Origin: Gammaproteobacteria bacterium
GTDB lineage: Bacteria; Pseudomonadota; Gammaproteobacteria; Ga0077554; Ga007554
DNA: 35,866 bases
Direction of reading: 5' to 3'
Assembly: GCA_005240065.1 (NCBI GenBank)
Contig: SBBG01000147.1
Span: forward strand, 1-35,866
Shown: one piece after another, positions 1 through 9,658 of the stretch
Numbering within the stretch: position 1 is the first letter of the stretch
Layout of the letters: each line of letters begins with the position of its first letter
Made by a program: the position numbers and the translations under genes
Notes under the pieces: generated by a model
What the model saw: the letters and a program-made list of their open reading frames with translations, nothing else
What the model was told of the DNA's origin: nothing
The model's database searches: none

Positions 1-1
1 A

Positions 2-283
2 GCCTTCAATGCCGCCATGAACGACGCCCGCACACTCGGCACGATGGAAGTGCCGATGCACCTGCGCAACGCGCCCACCCGCCTGATGAAGGGCCTGGGC
101 TACGGCCACGGCTACCGCTATGCGCACGATGAAGCCGAGGGCTATGCGGCGGGAGAGAAATATTTCCCCGAGGAAATGGGTGAAAGACAGTATTATTATC
201 CCGTGGGGCGAGGGCTGGAGATCAAAATCGGCGAGAAGTTGTCTGAGTTGAGGAAACGGGACAAAGACAATCAAAAACCCTGA
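2..283 (+). CDS. rarA: RarA/MgsA replication-associated recombination protein, C-terminal fragment
   Basis: The reading frame is already open at the left edge, so only the last ~93 residues are present. The visible part matches the C-terminal region of the RarA/MgsA AAA+ family: a '[10 protein letters not shown]' segment, a '[12 protein letters not shown]' segment and a terminal '[12 protein letters not shown]' block. The family acts at stalled replication forks as a clamp-loader-like tetrameric ATPase. The AAA+ ATPase motifs lie outside the window. The downstream order with crcB and serS is a familiar gammaproteobacterial arrangement and supports the call. The lipoprotein gene follows after about 85 bases. 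Confidence 0.9.
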   Translation, partial: AFNAAMNDARTLGTMEVPMHLRNAPTRLMKGLGYGHGYRYAHDEAEGYAAGEKYFPEEMGERQYYYPVGRGLEIKIGEKLSELRKRDKDNQKP

Positions 284-368
284 TGCTTCCGTGGGGTGTG
301 TCCCATGCACCGCAATATCGCTCAGCAGGAATAACGCCGCATTAAAGAACCTTTATGAGGGCAACACA

Positions 369-875
369 ATGAAACACGTCCGGCTTAAATTGTTGGCAAG
401 CTGCGCAATGATTCTGTTGCTTGGGGCCTGCGCCGCCCCCTTCAGAACATCCGGCGGCGTGGTGATGTTGTCCGGGCTCAAACCGGCAACCCCGGCTCCC
501 GTCGAAACCGTACAACTTTTTGTCACGCCACCCAACACGCCCTATAAAAAAATCGCATTGGTCACCGCCAGCGTGCCCGTCTCCGGCAATTATGGCATCG
601 CCCAGGCCGAAGCGGCGGCCTTGGAAGAGCTAAAGAAACAAGCGGCCAGCGCTGGCGCCGACGGCGTGATCGAAATAACGCGCGAGGTACTGTCGGGCGA
701 TACGTTGATCTCGACCTCGGGCTGGGGTGGCACACCCTTCGTCGCCGCGCCAGTGACCGATGCCCAGTTGCTGGCGCTGCGCACACGCACCACGCAGCAG
801 ACCACCTCGATCACCAGCTATTACACGATCAACTTCCGCGCCCAGGCCATCAAACTCGAAAGCAGACAACCTTGA
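369..875 (+). CDS. Small outer-membrane-type lipoprotein of unknown function
   Basis: This is a 168-residue protein with a classical lipoprotein signal: positive MKHVRLK start, hydrophobic run, and lipobox LLGAC giving a lipidated Cys near residue 20. I chose the ATG at 369 because a GAGG ribosome site lies 8 bases upstream and the signal peptide begins there; a longer in-frame ATG at 291 would bury the signal. The mature part contains 'YKKIALVTASVP' followed by an alanine-rich helix and 'GADGVIEI', a layout seen in small DUF4156/YbjQ-like domains, but I would not assign a family firmly. The stop overlaps the crcB start by four bases (TTGA), so the two are probably translationally coupled. 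Confidence 0.8.
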   Translation: MKHVRLKLLASCAMILLLGACAAPFRTSGGVVMLSGLKPATPAPVETVQLFVTPPNTPYKKIALVTASVPVSGNYGIAQAEAAALEELKKQAASAGADGVIEITREVLSGDTLISTSGWGGTPFVAAPVTDAQLLALRTRTTQQTTSITSYYTINFRAQAIKLESRQP

Positions 876-1252
876 AACAGGTATTGGCGGTTGCCGCAGG
901 CGGTGCGCTGGGCTCGGCGCTGCGTTTCTGGATGTCGACCTGGGTGCATGGCATCGCCGGGCGCGGCTTTCCCTATGGCACACTGACGGTGAATGTGCTC
1001 GGCTCGTTCGTGATGGGCCTGTTGTGCGTGCTGCTGATTGACAAGCTCAATGTCAGCCTGGAATGGCGCGCGGCGCTGTTGACCGGAGTACTCGGCGGCT
1101 TCACCACCTTTTCCAGCTTTTCCATGGAAACCCTCACCCTGTTTGAAATGGGAGAGCCCTTCAAGGCGTCGCTGTATATCCTGCTCAGCATCGCTGTCTG
1201 TCTGGCCGCCACCTGGGTGGGCGTGGTGGTCGCACGGCAGATACCGTTATAA
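872..1252 (+). CDS. crcB: CrcB/Fluc fluoride ion channel
   Basis: This 126-residue, four-helix membrane protein belongs to the CrcB/Fluc family, which exports fluoride across the inner membrane as a dual-topology dimer. Diagnostic segments are 'GGALGSALRFW' at the N-terminus, 'GTLTVNVLGSFVMG' in helix 2 and 'GVLGGFTTFSSFSMET' in helix 3, the last holding the phenylalanine-box and Na+-site residues. Length is typical. The start appears to be TTG at 872, overlapping the upstream lipoprotein stop as TTGA; no ATG exists near enough to keep helix 1. I see no fluoride riboswitch upstream, consistent with control as part of the rarA/lipoprotein transcript. Confidence 0.93.
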   Translation: MKQVLAVAAGGALGSALRFWMSTWVHGIAGRGFPYGTLTVNVLGSFVMGLLCVLLIDKLNVSLEWRAALLTGVLGGFTTFSSFSMETLTLFEMGEPFKASLYILLSIAVCLAATWVGVVVARQIPL

Positions 1253-1253
1253 T
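1248..1253 (+). promoter_or_regulatory. Possible -10 element for serS
   Basis: A perfect TATAAT overlaps the last codons of crcB, about 28 bases before the serS ATG. The region where a -35 would sit is not a good match, so this is a candidate only. Confidence 0.35.
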
Positions 1254-1271
1254 CCTGCCAACCGCACATAA

Positions 1272-2552
<1,281 letters not shown>

Positions 2553-2559
2553 ATGATTC

Positions 2560-2614
2560 GTAGGGTGCGCCATGCGCACCATTCATTTTAATGCGGTGCG
2601 TGAGACGCACCCTA
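2560..2614. repeat. TAGGGTGCG-family palindromic repeat, copy A
   Basis: Two small hairpin units face each other: GGTGCGC-CAT-GCGCACC (2564–2580) and GGTGCGT-GAG-ACGCACC (2596–2612). They are bounded by TAGGGTGCG at 2561 and CGCACCCTA ending at 2614. The element fills the serS–cysG gap and ends 12 bases before the cysG start. It is one of five related copies in this window. Confidence 0.85.
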
Positions 2615-2626
2615 TGTCAAAGAAAC

Positions 2627-4024
2627 ATGGACTTCCTGCCAGTATTTCTCAACATCAAAAACAAATCCTGCTTGATCGTCGGTGGCGGCGAGGTCGCTGC
2701 ACGCAAGGCGAGGCTGCTGCTGCGCGCCGGGGCGCAGGTCAACGTGGTGTCACCGGAGTTGAACGATGCACTGGCCGAACTGCGCGACACCGGTAACATC
2801 CGGCACCGCGCCACGCCTTTCCAGGAAAGGGATCTGACAGGCATGGCCCTGGCCATCGCGGCAACGGACGACACCATCGTCAATCAGCGGGTTTCGGAAT
2901 TGGCAAGGCTGCGCGGCATCCCCGTCAACGTCGTCGATCACCCTGAGCTGTGCAGCTTTATCCTGCCCTCCATCATCGATCGCTCGCCGGTCATCGCCGC
3001 CATTTCCACCGGCGGCGCCGCGCCAGTACTGGCGCGGTTGTTACGCGCCCGGCTGGAAACGCTGATCCCCGCCTCCTATGGCCGGTTGGCCGAACTGGCC
3101 GCGCGCTTTCGTGACCAGGTCAAACAACGCTTGCCAAACACCGCCGGTCGCCGTCGCTTCTGGGAAAAGGTTCTCCAAGGCCCCATCGCCGAGCTGGTAT
3201 ACACAGGACGCGATGACGAGGCCAGCGCCGCCCTTCAGGCCGCATTGAACGACACGAAAAAAACGGGCTCGCTGGCGCGCGGCGAAGTCTACCTCGTGGG
3301 CGCCGGCCCCGGCGACCCCGATCTGCTCACCTTCCGTGCCTTGCGCCTGATGCAACAGGCCGACGTCGTGCTCTATGACCGTCTCGTAACGCCAGCGGTA
3401 CTGGATCTGGTGCGGCATGAGGCCGAGCGCATCTATGTTGGCAAGAAGCGCGCTTTCCACACCCTGCGCCAAGAAGAAATCAATCAGGAACTGGTGCGTC
3501 TCGCCAAGCAAGGCAGACGCGTGTTGCGCCTGAAGGGTGGTGATCCTTTCATCTTCGGCCGTGGCGGCGAAGAGATCGAAACCCTCGCCGAAGAAGGCAT
3601 CCAGTTTCAGATCGTCCCCGGCATCACCGCTGCCTCCGGCTGCGCCAGCTACGCCGGCATCCCTCTCACCCACCGCGATTACGCCCAGTCCGTGGTGTTC
3701 GTTACCGGCCATCTCAAGGATGGCACCATGGACCTTAACTGGGCCAATCTGACACAACCCCAGCAAACCGTGGTCATCTACATGGGCCTGACCGGCCTTG
3801 ATGTGTTATGCCGCGAACTGATCAACCACGGCCTGCCTGCCACCACACCCATCGCCCTCATCCAGCAAGGCACCACCCCCCAACAGCGCGTGCTCACCGG
3901 CACACTGGAAACCCTGCCGGGCATCGTCGCCAACGCGGAAGTGCATGCGCCTACGCTGTTGATCGTCGGCGAAGTGGTCGGGCTGCACGGCAAGCTGGGG
4001 TGGTTTCGAGAAGGCGTAGCGTAA
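2627..4024 (+). CDS. cysG: Trifunctional siroheme synthase CysG
   Basis: This 465-residue fusion makes siroheme from uroporphyrinogen III, serving sulfite/nitrite reductases. The N-terminal half is precorrin-2 dehydrogenase/sirohydrochlorin ferrochelatase, with the NAD-binding '[13 protein letters not shown]' at residues 16–28 and '[15 protein letters not shown]' further on. The C-terminal half from about residue 219 is the SAM-dependent uroporphyrinogen III methyltransferase (SUMT/CobA), with '[12 protein letters not shown]', '[17 protein letters not shown]' near 300 and '[21 protein letters not shown]'. I chose the ATG at 2627 because '[10 protein letters not shown]' aligns with the usual CysG N-terminus. 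An in-frame ATG at 2591 would add 12 residues translated from the palindromic repeat. Synteny after serS fits. Confidence 0.96.
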   Translation: MDFLPVFLNIKNKSCLIVGGGEVAARKARLLLRAGAQVNVVSPELNDALAELRDTGNIRHRATPFQERDLTGMALAIAATDDTIVNQRVSELARLRGIPVNVVDHPELCSFILPSIIDRSPVIAAISTGGAAPVLARLLRARLETLIPASYGRLAELAARFRDQVKQRLPNTAGRRRFWEKVLQGPIAELVYTGRDDEASAALQAALNDTKKTGSLARGEVYLVGAGPGDPDLLTFRALRLMQQADVVLYDRLVTPAVLDLVRHEAERIYVGKKRAFHTLRQEEINQELVRLAKQGRRVLRLKGGDPFIFGRGGEEIETLAEEGIQFQIVPGITAASGCASYAGIPLTHRDYAQSVVFVTGHLKDGTMDLNWANLTQPQQTVVIYMGLTGLDVLCRELINHGLPATTPIALIQQGTTPQQRVLTGTLETLPGIVANAEVHAPTLLIVGEVVGLHGKLGWFREGVA

Positions 4025-4099
4025 AAACTTGCGCGTGGAGACAGAGCACGTAGGACGCAAAACCTGCGGGCATTGCGCCGGATGTGACAACAACCATTC

Positions 4100-4128
4100 G
4101 GCGCTATACGGCTATCGCCTATTGCGCC
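4100..4128. repeat. REP-like hairpin
   Basis: GGCGCTATA at 4100 pairs with TATTGCGCC ending at 4128 with one mismatch, and the inner GGC/GCC closes a TATC loop. The wording is like short GC-rich hairpin repeats common between genes in proteobacteria. Only one clear copy is visible here. Confidence 0.45.
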
Positions 4129-4469
4129 CTGCGCGGGCTGCTGTTACTGCGAACAAGCGTCCCCTTCTCGCGAGATAAAAAAGGGGATAGCCCATCGGCT
4201 GCCAGCTGTCTTACCCAGTGTCAGTTGAGTTTAACAGATACGACAATCTTCCGGTCGCAGATATCCTCGGCGACCAGCGAGACATTGCTGCTGGCGGGGG
4301 TGAACGAGAAGATTCCACATTCACATTTACGTTGACACTTGCCGGGGGTGATACACTCCTTATTATGAGCATATTTTGTCAAAAACGACCGGCTGTAGAT
4401 TGTTGACATCTTCCATCAGGAGGTTGAGGTTTCAAGTCCAACCCTATTTGTAAACCCATTTATATTTAT

Positions 4470-4647
4470 CCTGAAAACCTCAGTTGGAGCCGTAACGAGA
4501 ATGACTAAGGCGCTGAAGATGGGCGAGAAAATCGCAAAATATTCCGCAGCCGTAGCCATGCGCTACGGTGAGGACAGATTTTGCGATTTTCTCACATAGA
4601 TGCGGCGCATTAGACATTCGCAACAGACTCCAACTGAGGTTTTTAGG
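4470..4647. repeat. MITE-like nested palindromic element, 178 bp
   Basis: Terminal inverted repeats of about 20 bases, CCTGAAAACCTCAGTTGGAG at 4470–4489 and its near-perfect reverse complement at 4628–4647 (one mismatch), enclose a second inverted repeat. The second is GAGAAAATCGCAAAAT at 4525–4540 against 4578–4593, perfect over 16 bases. Inside it lies a third (CCGTAG 4550–4555 / CTACGG 4563–4568). The whole element could fold as one long interrupted hairpin. No open reading frame for a transposase is present, so it would be non-autonomous if mobile. Confidence 0.7.
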
Positions 4648-4662
4648 TTTATACGCCCACCC

Positions 4663-5115
4663 TCACCGCACATCCAACAACTCCACATCAAAGATCAGCG
4701 TGGCATTCGGTGGAATGACGCCGCCCGCGCCGCGTGAGCCGTAGGCCATGTCGGGCGGGATGACGAGCGTGCGCTGACCGCCGGTTTTCATGCCGGCCAC
4801 GCCTTGGTCCCAGCCTTTGATGACCTGCCCCATGCCGAGGAGGAAATCGAACGGTTGGCTGCGGTCGCGCGAGCTGTCGAATTTGGCGCCGCGTTGATTG
4901 GCGGCTTTGGGATCGTACAACCAGCCGGTATAGTGCACGATGACCAGCTTGCCGCTCACGGCCTCTTTGCCTGTACCGGCCTTGACGTCGGTCTTTACCA
5001 ATTGGGTGATGGCGGTTTCTGTCATGGATGATTTTCCTTGTTTTGCGGTTTCCGCATAAACGGCGCTATTCATACCTAAAGCCAGCACCACGGTGAGGAT
5101 TGCCCTTTTTTTCAT
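4663..5115 (-). CDS. Periplasmic FKBP-type peptidyl-prolyl isomerase
   Basis: This 150-residue protein has a Sec signal peptide ([14 protein letters not shown]…VYA, cleavage after about residue 21) and one FKBP domain filling the rest. Family residues are clear: 'VHYTGWLYD', 'KFDSS', '[20 protein letters not shown]', '[10 protein letters not shown]' and '[14 protein letters not shown]'. It should catalyse cis–trans isomerisation of prolyl bonds during folding in the periplasm. I chose the ATG at 5115 because AGGAG lies 10 bases upstream and the signal peptide starts there; an upstream in-frame ATG at 5145 overlaps the preceding gene. It is the last gene of a unit with the membrane protein (13-base gap) and the ankyrin protein. 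Confidence 0.92.
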   Translation of the reverse strand: MKKRAILTVVLALGMNSAVYAETAKQGKSSMTETAITQLVKTDVKAGTGKEAVSGKLVIVHYTGWLYDPKAANQRGAKFDSSRDRSQPFDFLLGMGQVIKGWDQGVAGMKTGGQRTLVIPPDMAYGSRGAGGVIPPNATLIFDVELLDVR

Positions 5116-5128
5116 GCGTCGAAAACTC

Positions 5129-5548
5129 CTATTGGTTTGGAACATTTACCGATACGGCATCCGGCTCCACCAGGAGGGCGCCGGTGATCAGCGCCAGCGC
5201 CCTGATCACCAGAATACCCTTGCCTTGACCGCGATGCTCAATGCGCGCCTCCATATCGCCATGCAGCAGCTTCCGGCCGGCCTGAATCTGGAACACATAC
5301 AGAATATAAAGAGCCAGCACCATGATGAAGTGCATCCAGACGAGGAAGGAGGTGATGTCACCGTGTTCGATCAGGCGGGTGTAGAAGTCACGGAACAGGT
5401 ACAGATAGACCGGCAGCGCCATATCGAAGCACATGACGAACACCATGGTCCCGATATGGAAGGTGCGACGCTGCGGCCGGGCGAAGGCGGCGAGCATCAG
5501 CAGGTAGGTCAGGAATACGACAGCTACCGTTATAACTTTTTCTGTCAT
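5129..5548 (-). CDS. Small multi-spanning membrane protein, function unknown
   Basis: The product is 139 residues with four hydrophobic segments (about 4–22, 31–52, 66–87 and 109–127), so it is an inner-membrane protein. Histidines occur near membrane boundaries ('TFHIGTM', 'IEHGD', 'WMHFIMV', 'LLHGD'), which gives a loose resemblance to DUF420/cytochrome-oxidase-assembly-type small membrane proteins. The similarity is too weak for a firm family name. It lies 3 bases after the ankyrin gene stop and 13 bases before the FKBP start, so all three are very likely co-transcribed. Confidence 0.75.
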   Translation of the reverse strand: MTEKVITVAVVFLTYLLMLAAFARPQRRTFHIGTMVFVMCFDMALPVYLYLFRDFYTRLIEHGDITSFLVWMHFIMVLALYILYVFQIQAGRKLLHGDMEARIEHRGQGKGILVIRALALITGALLVEPDAVSVNVPNQ

Positions 5549-5551
5549 TGA

Positions 5552-7384
5552 CTAGCCAGAACTCCGGGCACCGGCGGACTTGAGCAGTTTCACGATTTCC
5601 GCATAGCCGTTGCTCTCCGCCTCCTTGAGCGCGTTCATACCATTGCTGTTCATGGCGTTCACATCGGCGCCGGCGCGCACCAGCATTTGCACGATATCGG
5701 CATGACCGGCGCGCGTGGCGTAGATCAATGCCGTGGTGCCGGAGACACCGAATACATTGCCGCCTGAACCCGCTTCGGCTCCTTCGACGGCGTTCACATC
5801 GGCCTTGCTTTTCAGCAGCAATTCCACCAGCCTGGCATTGCCGGCGGTCGATGCGACCATCAGCGGCGTGAGACCCTCGACCGATCGGATATTGGGATCG
5901 GCCTTGTGATCGAGCAACGCCTGGGTAACGCCGAGATGACCGCGTTCCACCGCCCAGTAAAGAGCTGTCTTGCCAATGAAACCGCGCGTATCCGGCAAGG
6001 CGCCGGCTTCCAGCAAGACGCGGGCGACCTCGGCGTGGCCGAGCTGCGCGGCCCTCATCAACACGGTGTTGCGGCCGACCGCGCCCAGTGCGACGGTGAA
6101 CGAGCTGGCGCGGTTTTCCTTCTCCACCGCGTTGGGATCAGCATTCTTGTTCAGCAGCAGGCGCATGATACCGGGATTGCCTTGCTCGGCGGCGACAAAC
6201 AATGCAGTTTCGTTGCGGCGGTTGGCGCGGTTGATGTCGGCTCCCTGTTCGAGCAGATAACGCACGGTCTCGGCATGGCCACGGCGCACGGCGACGATCA
6301 ACGCCGTATCGCCTCGCGCGGCGGCTTCCACCACCTCTTCGTCACCCAGTGGTACGCGGACAGCCGACATGGCCCATTCACGCAGCCCGTCGGGAATGGC
6401 ATTGACCTTGGCGCCGTTCTCGATCAGTGACTTGACGACATCGGTATAGCCGCCCAACGACGCCGCCAGCAAGGGCGTCAAGCCCAGGGTGTTCTTAATG
6501 TTGGCCCGCGCGCCGGCCTCGAACAACTGGCGCACTTTCGGCGCATCGCCATTCTTCGATGCCTTGATCAGCGCATCGTCCAGACTCAACCCGGCATAGA
6601 CCGCTTCCCTGCGCGCACCGGCCTGCTTCAGGCTATGCGCGATATCGGCATACTGATTGCGCTCGGCGATATTCAGCGGCGTATGGCCGTGGGTGTTGCT
6701 GGCATTGGGATCGGCACCCTTGGCGAGCAGCGCATCGGTGATGGCCAGCCATGGCCCGTCGGCCGCCAGCAGGCCATGTTTCGCGGCGTACATCAGCGGC
6801 GTGTAACCGCTGTCGCCCGCCGAAATAGGCAGGGTATTCGCTACATTGGGGTTCGCCCCCGCCGCCAGCAGCGTCTCCGTCAGGCGCAGGTTGCCGTATT
6901 GCACCGCCGGAAAGAGCGCCGTTTCTCCCCGATTGTTTCTGGCATTCACGTCAGCCTTGGCCTTGAGCAGAGTTTTGGTGATCTCGATATTACCTTTTGC
7001 CACGGCGCCCATCAGCGCGGTATTACCCGAGCTGTTGACGGCATTCACATCCGCGCCTGCTTTCAGCAGCAGGTCGGTCATTTCCCATTGGCCGGCGGTA
7101 GCGGCGGCGATCAGCGCGGTGGTACCGGCGCTATCCTTGGCATTCGCGTCCACACCGCGATCGAGCATGTAGCGCACGACACTTTCATGACCATAGGTCG
7201 CGGCCAGCACCAAGCGATCGGGACTGAGAGCATCGCCGGGAATGGCTGCAGGCGGAGAGGCAGTGGGTACCGGCTCCTCATCCGCCATCGCAGGCATGAT
7301 GCCCGCCCAAAGAATCGCGCCCATACCACATAACAGCAGGCGGTTTCCCCTCCACCGCGACAGCGCCACTTTATTGTGATGCAT
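5552..7384 (-). CDS. Secreted ankyrin-repeat protein
   Basis: This ~610-residue protein has an N-terminal export signal (arginine-rich start, hydrophobic run LLLCGMGAILWAG, probable cleavage after AMA). Roughly a dozen or more ankyrin repeats run almost to the C-terminus. The repeats are textbook: 'GTTALIAAATAGQWEMTDLL', 'GADVNAVNSSGNTALM' and similar, spaced about 33 residues. One longer loop interrupts the array around residues 330–355, and shorter insertions occur elsewhere. Ankyrin arrays bind proteins; the partner is not evident. I prefer the ATG at 7384, with GGAGGG 8 bases upstream; an in-frame GTG lies two codons earlier at 7390. It heads the unit with the membrane protein and the periplasmic FKBP. 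Confidence 0.9.
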   Translation of the reverse strand: MHHNKVALSRWRGNRLLLCGMGAILWAGIMPAMADEEPVPTASPPAAIPGDALSPDRLVLAATYGHESVVRYMLDRGVDANAKDSAGTTALIAAATAGQWEMTDLLLKAGADVNAVNSSGNTALMGAVAKGNIEITKTLLKAKADVNARNNRGETALFPAVQYGNLRLTETLLAAGANPNVANTLPISAGDSGYTPLMYAAKHGLLAADGPWLAITDALLAKGADPNASNTHGHTPLNIAERNQYADIAHSLKQAGARREAVYAGLSLDDALIKASKNGDAPKVRQLFEAGARANIKNTLGLTPLLAASLGGYTDVVKSLIENGAKVNAIPDGLREWAMSAVRVPLGDEEVVEAAARGDTALIVAVRRGHAETVRYLLEQGADINRANRRNETALFVAAEQGNPGIMRLLLNKNADPNAVEKENRASSFTVALGAVGRNTVLMRAAQLGHAEVARVLLEAGALPDTRGFIGKTALYWAVERGHLGVTQALLDHKADPNIRSVEGLTPLMVASTAGNARLVELLLKSKADVNAVEGAEAGSGGNVFGVSGTTALIYATRAGHADIVQMLVRAGADVNAMNSNGMNALKEAESNGYAEIVKLLKSAGARSSG

Positions 7385-7437
7385 GGCCACTACCCTCCCA
7401 CCCTCTTTGAGAATGTAATTGTTTTTGATTGACTGCT

Positions 7438-7466
7438 TTTATAGAGCCTATTACTTAAGCGCACAA
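7438..7466 (-). promoter_or_regulatory. Candidate sigma-70 promoter for the ankyrin/FKBP unit
   Basis: On the minus strand TTGTGC (7461–7466) and TATAAA (7438–7443) are separated by exactly 17 bases, about 55 bases before the ankyrin start. The -10 is 5/6 and the -35 only 3/6 to consensus. Confidence 0.4.
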
Positions 7467-7516
7467 CTCAACAATCAACATACTTGACAACGCGGCGTTT
7501 GCCAAGCGCTACTTTG

Positions 7517-8233
7517 TCAATTGACGGTCAACTTTCTCCACAGGCAATTCCCCCCGCTCTCCTTGTCGATGGCATCCAGCCGACGCTCGTGGGCCGCCAA
7601 CTCGTCCTCCGCTGCCCGCACGACCCGCAATCCCGGCCGTTGCGCATCGAGTTTGCGAGCCGTCCTGCCGGAAACGGCGAAATGGCTTTGCGCGTCTTCC
7701 AGCGACAGGGTAACCTGGCCGCCGGTCATCGCCAGATAGACATCGGCGAGGATCTCGGCGTCCAATAGCGCACCGTGAAGATCGCGGTGACTGTTGTCGA
7801 TGCTGTAACGCTTGCACAGGGCGTCGAGGTTGTTTTTCTGGCCCGGATGCAATTGACGAGCCAGTGCCAGGGTATCGACCACCCCGCAATGATCGGCGAT
7901 CATTCTCCACGACGGCCCCAGCATCCTAAACTCGTGATTGAGAAAACCGACATCGAACGGCGCGTTGTGGATGATCAGTTCGGCGCCCTTGATGAAGCCG
8001 AGAAACGCCTCCGCCACATCGGCGAAACGCGGCTTGTCGGCCAGAAATTCATTGCTGATGCCATGCACTTCCAGTGCACCGGCGTCTATCTCACGGTCGG
8101 GTTGCAGGTATTGGTGGTAATGATTGCCAGTGAGACGTCGGTTAACCAGCTCCACGCAGCCGATTTCGATGATGCGATGTCCATCGGCCGGTTCCAGGCC
8201 GGTGGTTTCGGTATCCAGTACTATTTGTCTCAT
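7517..8233 (-). CDS. dnaQ: DNA polymerase III epsilon subunit, proofreading exonuclease
   Basis: The product is a 238-residue DEDDh 3'–5' exonuclease, the proofreading subunit of the replicative polymerase. Visible active-site motifs are ExoI '[10 protein letters not shown]' (Asp7, Glu9), ExoII '[13 protein letters not shown]' (Asp94) and ExoIII '[10 protein letters not shown]' (His153, Asp158). The spacing matches the E. coli catalytic set. The C-terminal ~60 residues correspond to the polymerase alpha-binding tail. The start ATG overlaps the rnhA stop (ATGA). In E. coli dnaQ and rnhA are adjacent but divergent; here they are co-directional, so they probably share a transcript. Confidence 0.97.
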   Translation of the reverse strand: MRQIVLDTETTGLEPADGHRIIEIGCVELVNRRLTGNHYHQYLQPDREIDAGALEVHGISNEFLADKPRFADVAEAFLGFIKGAELIIHNAPFDVGFLNHEFRMLGPSWRMIADHCGVVDTLALARQLHPGQKNNLDALCKRYSIDNSHRDLHGALLDAEILADVYLAMTGGQVTLSLEDAQSHFAVSGRTARKLDAQRPGLRVVRAAEDELAAHERRLDAIDKESGGNCLWRKLTVN

Positions 8234-8697
8234 GAACCCCTCGATTTTCTGGCAGCCACCGGCAGCATCTCATCGATGGCGCGGTTGGCAAGCTGATCGG
8301 CCAATTCATTCTCCGGGTGCCCGGTGTGCCCGCGCACCCAATGCCATTCGACATGATGCCGGACACTGGCGGCCTCCAGCCTCTGCCACAGATCAGCGTT
8401 CTTCACCGGCTCCCGGCCGGCGGTCTTCCAGCCACGCCGCTTCCAATTCGCCAGCCACTCGGTGATCCCCTTTTTCACATACTCGGAGTCGGTGGTCAAG
8501 CTGACCTTGCAGTGCCGCTTGAGCGACTCCAGCGCCATGATCGCCGCCATCAACTCCATGCGGTTGTTGGTGGTCAGCGGCTCGCCGCCGTAGAGCGTCT
8601 TTTCATGACCTTTGTAACGCAACACCGCGCCCCAGCCACCGGGGCCGGGATTGCCGCGACAGGCGCCATCGGTGAAAATCTCCACTACTTCAGACAT
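8230..8697 (-). CDS. rnhA: Ribonuclease HI
   Basis: This 155-residue cytoplasmic enzyme cleaves the RNA strand of RNA–DNA hybrids. The catalytic residues fall at the E. coli positions: Asp10 in '[17 protein letters not shown]', Glu48 in 'NNRMELMAA', Asp70 in '[11 protein letters not shown]', His124 in 'RGHTGHPEN' and Asp134 in 'ELADQLAN'. The basic protrusion 'NWKRRGWKT' is also present. The stop overlaps the dnaQ start by four bases, indicating coupled translation. Upstream, a 122-bp inverted-repeat element separates it from the methyltransferase gene. Confidence 0.98.
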   Translation of the reverse strand: MSEVVEIFTDGACRGNPGPGGWGAVLRYKGHEKTLYGGEPLTTNNRMELMAAIMALESLKRHCKVSLTTDSEYVKKGITEWLANWKRRGWKTAGREPVKNADLWQRLEAASVRHHVEWHWVRGHTGHPENELADQLANRAIDEMLPVAARKSRGS

Positions 8698-8716
8698 GGC
8701 TGCCGCTTCTCAGAAG

Positions 8717-8838
8717 CTGTTCAAGATCTCGATCAAGGAACGCAGCGCAAGGAAAAAAGTGGAGCATACACGGAGTATGTGAGCATTTTGAGGCCATTTT
8801 CAACACCGCAATGCGCCCTTCAGCGAGATCTTGAACAG
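8717..8838. repeat. Inverted-repeat element between rnhA and the methyltransferase, 122 bp
   Basis: Perfect 15-base terminal inverted repeats CTGTTCAAGATCTCG (8717–8731) and CGAGATCTTGAACAG (8824–8838) bracket about 90 bases. The interior contains a further hairpin CATAC-ACGGA-GTATG. No coding content is seen. The right arm overlaps the last codons of the methyltransferase reading frame. Confidence 0.7.
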
Positions 8839-9620
8839 GTTCTCGCGCAAGGCCGCGCCGGAACACCCACAAGACTACGCCGTGGCCGCCAACGCGGCTT
8901 GATCGGTGTTAGCGTCGTCACGCGCTTTCTCGCAACCACCATATACGCCCCGCTCAGCCTTGGCCACAAGCGGGCGCCGATTTTTTCCATGAACATCAAC
9001 CTGCGCATCACTCCGTCCCGCTGCAAGGGCGGACGAAAAAAATACTGGCGCACCAGCACCACGTCGAACCCCAGCAAAGCCAGCCAGTCCTTGATGCGGA
9101 TCAACCCCAGAAACCGTCCCGACCACGGCGGAATACCACGCCGCGCCAAGACCCACCGCCAGACGCCCCACAGGCTCCACGGGTTGAAAGCGAGCACGAC
9201 GACATGCCCTTCGGCGATCAACACGCGCTCCACCTCGCGCAACACCCGATGAGGATCCGGTTCGAATTCCAAGGTATGCGGCAAGACCACCACATCCACG
9301 CTGTCGGTAGCGATGGGCAGCTCGTCCGCACAACCGCACACAGGGCTGGAGGGTACATTTTGCCGCGCGATATCGGCGTCCAGCACGACGCGATGGGAAA
9401 TGCGGCTGGCAGCGAGAAGATCCTGACCGTGAAAGCAGCCTACCTGCAGCAGATGATAGCCAAACAGATCATGCAGCACCTCGTCCAGATGACCGCGCTC
9501 GATATCCAGCAGCAGCATTCCCAGCCCGTGGCCATACCAGGCCCGCAATTCTTCCCGGCCTCCCTGAAGTTTGTTATGATCCGGCATCGATTTCGGTAGG
9601 TCTTCCATAACAGCAAGCAT
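8820..9620 (-). CDS. SAM-dependent methyltransferase, YafS-like position
   Basis: The product is a 266-residue class I methyltransferase (Methyltransf_11-like). The SAM-binding motif I is unusual ('LLQVGCFHGQDLL'), followed by 'VVLDADI', an acidic 'CADELPIATDSVDVVVLPHTLEF' motif and 'PHRVLREVERVLIAEGHVVVLAFNP'. Its place between rnhA and gloB is that of E. coli yafS, and it is probably the equivalent; the substrate is unknown. The last few residues (…TCSRSR) are encoded by the right arm of a 122-bp inverted repeat, so the native C-terminus may have been replaced. The start at 9620 has GGGA about 9 bases upstream; ATG at 9608 is an alternative. It is divergent from gloB. Confidence 0.87.
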   Translation of the reverse strand: MLAVMEDLPKSMPDHNKLQGGREELRAWYGHGLGMLLLDIERGHLDEVLHDLFGYHLLQVGCFHGQDLLAASRISHRVVLDADIARQNVPSSPVCGCADELPIATDSVDVVVLPHTLEFEPDPHRVLREVERVLIAEGHVVVLAFNPWSLWGVWRWVLARRGIPPWSGRFLGLIRIKDWLALLGFDVVLVRQYFFRPPLQRDGVMRRLMFMEKIGARLWPRLSGAYMVVARKRVTTLTPIKPRWRPRRSLVGVPARPCARTCSRSR

Positions 9621-9658
9621 AACCTGCTTCCCTTTCGCCGTACCAGACTTTCCTGCGC

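Larger units (their letters stand above)
4025..4662. other. Gene-free region between cysG and the FKBP gene
   Basis: No convincing gene is seen in these ~640 bases. Short open frames around 4084–4409 on both strands have no recognisable family and no good ribosome site. The region holds a REP-like hairpin (4100–4128), a TCCCCTT…AAGGGGA inverted repeat (4160–4187) and a 178-bp nested palindrome (4470–4647). It therefore looks like a landing zone for small repeats, and a decayed gene cannot be excluded. Confidence 0.6.

Noticed and set aside
4218-4409. Two overlapping 62-residue frames on opposite strands
   Set aside because: No ribosome site, no family resemblance, and they lie in a repeat-rich gap; most likely chance frames or gene debris.
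4426-4447. tRNA T-arm-like GGTTG…TTTCAAGTC…CAACC
   Set aside because: The loop is 12 bases rather than 7, and no acceptor, D or anticodon arms can be placed around it.
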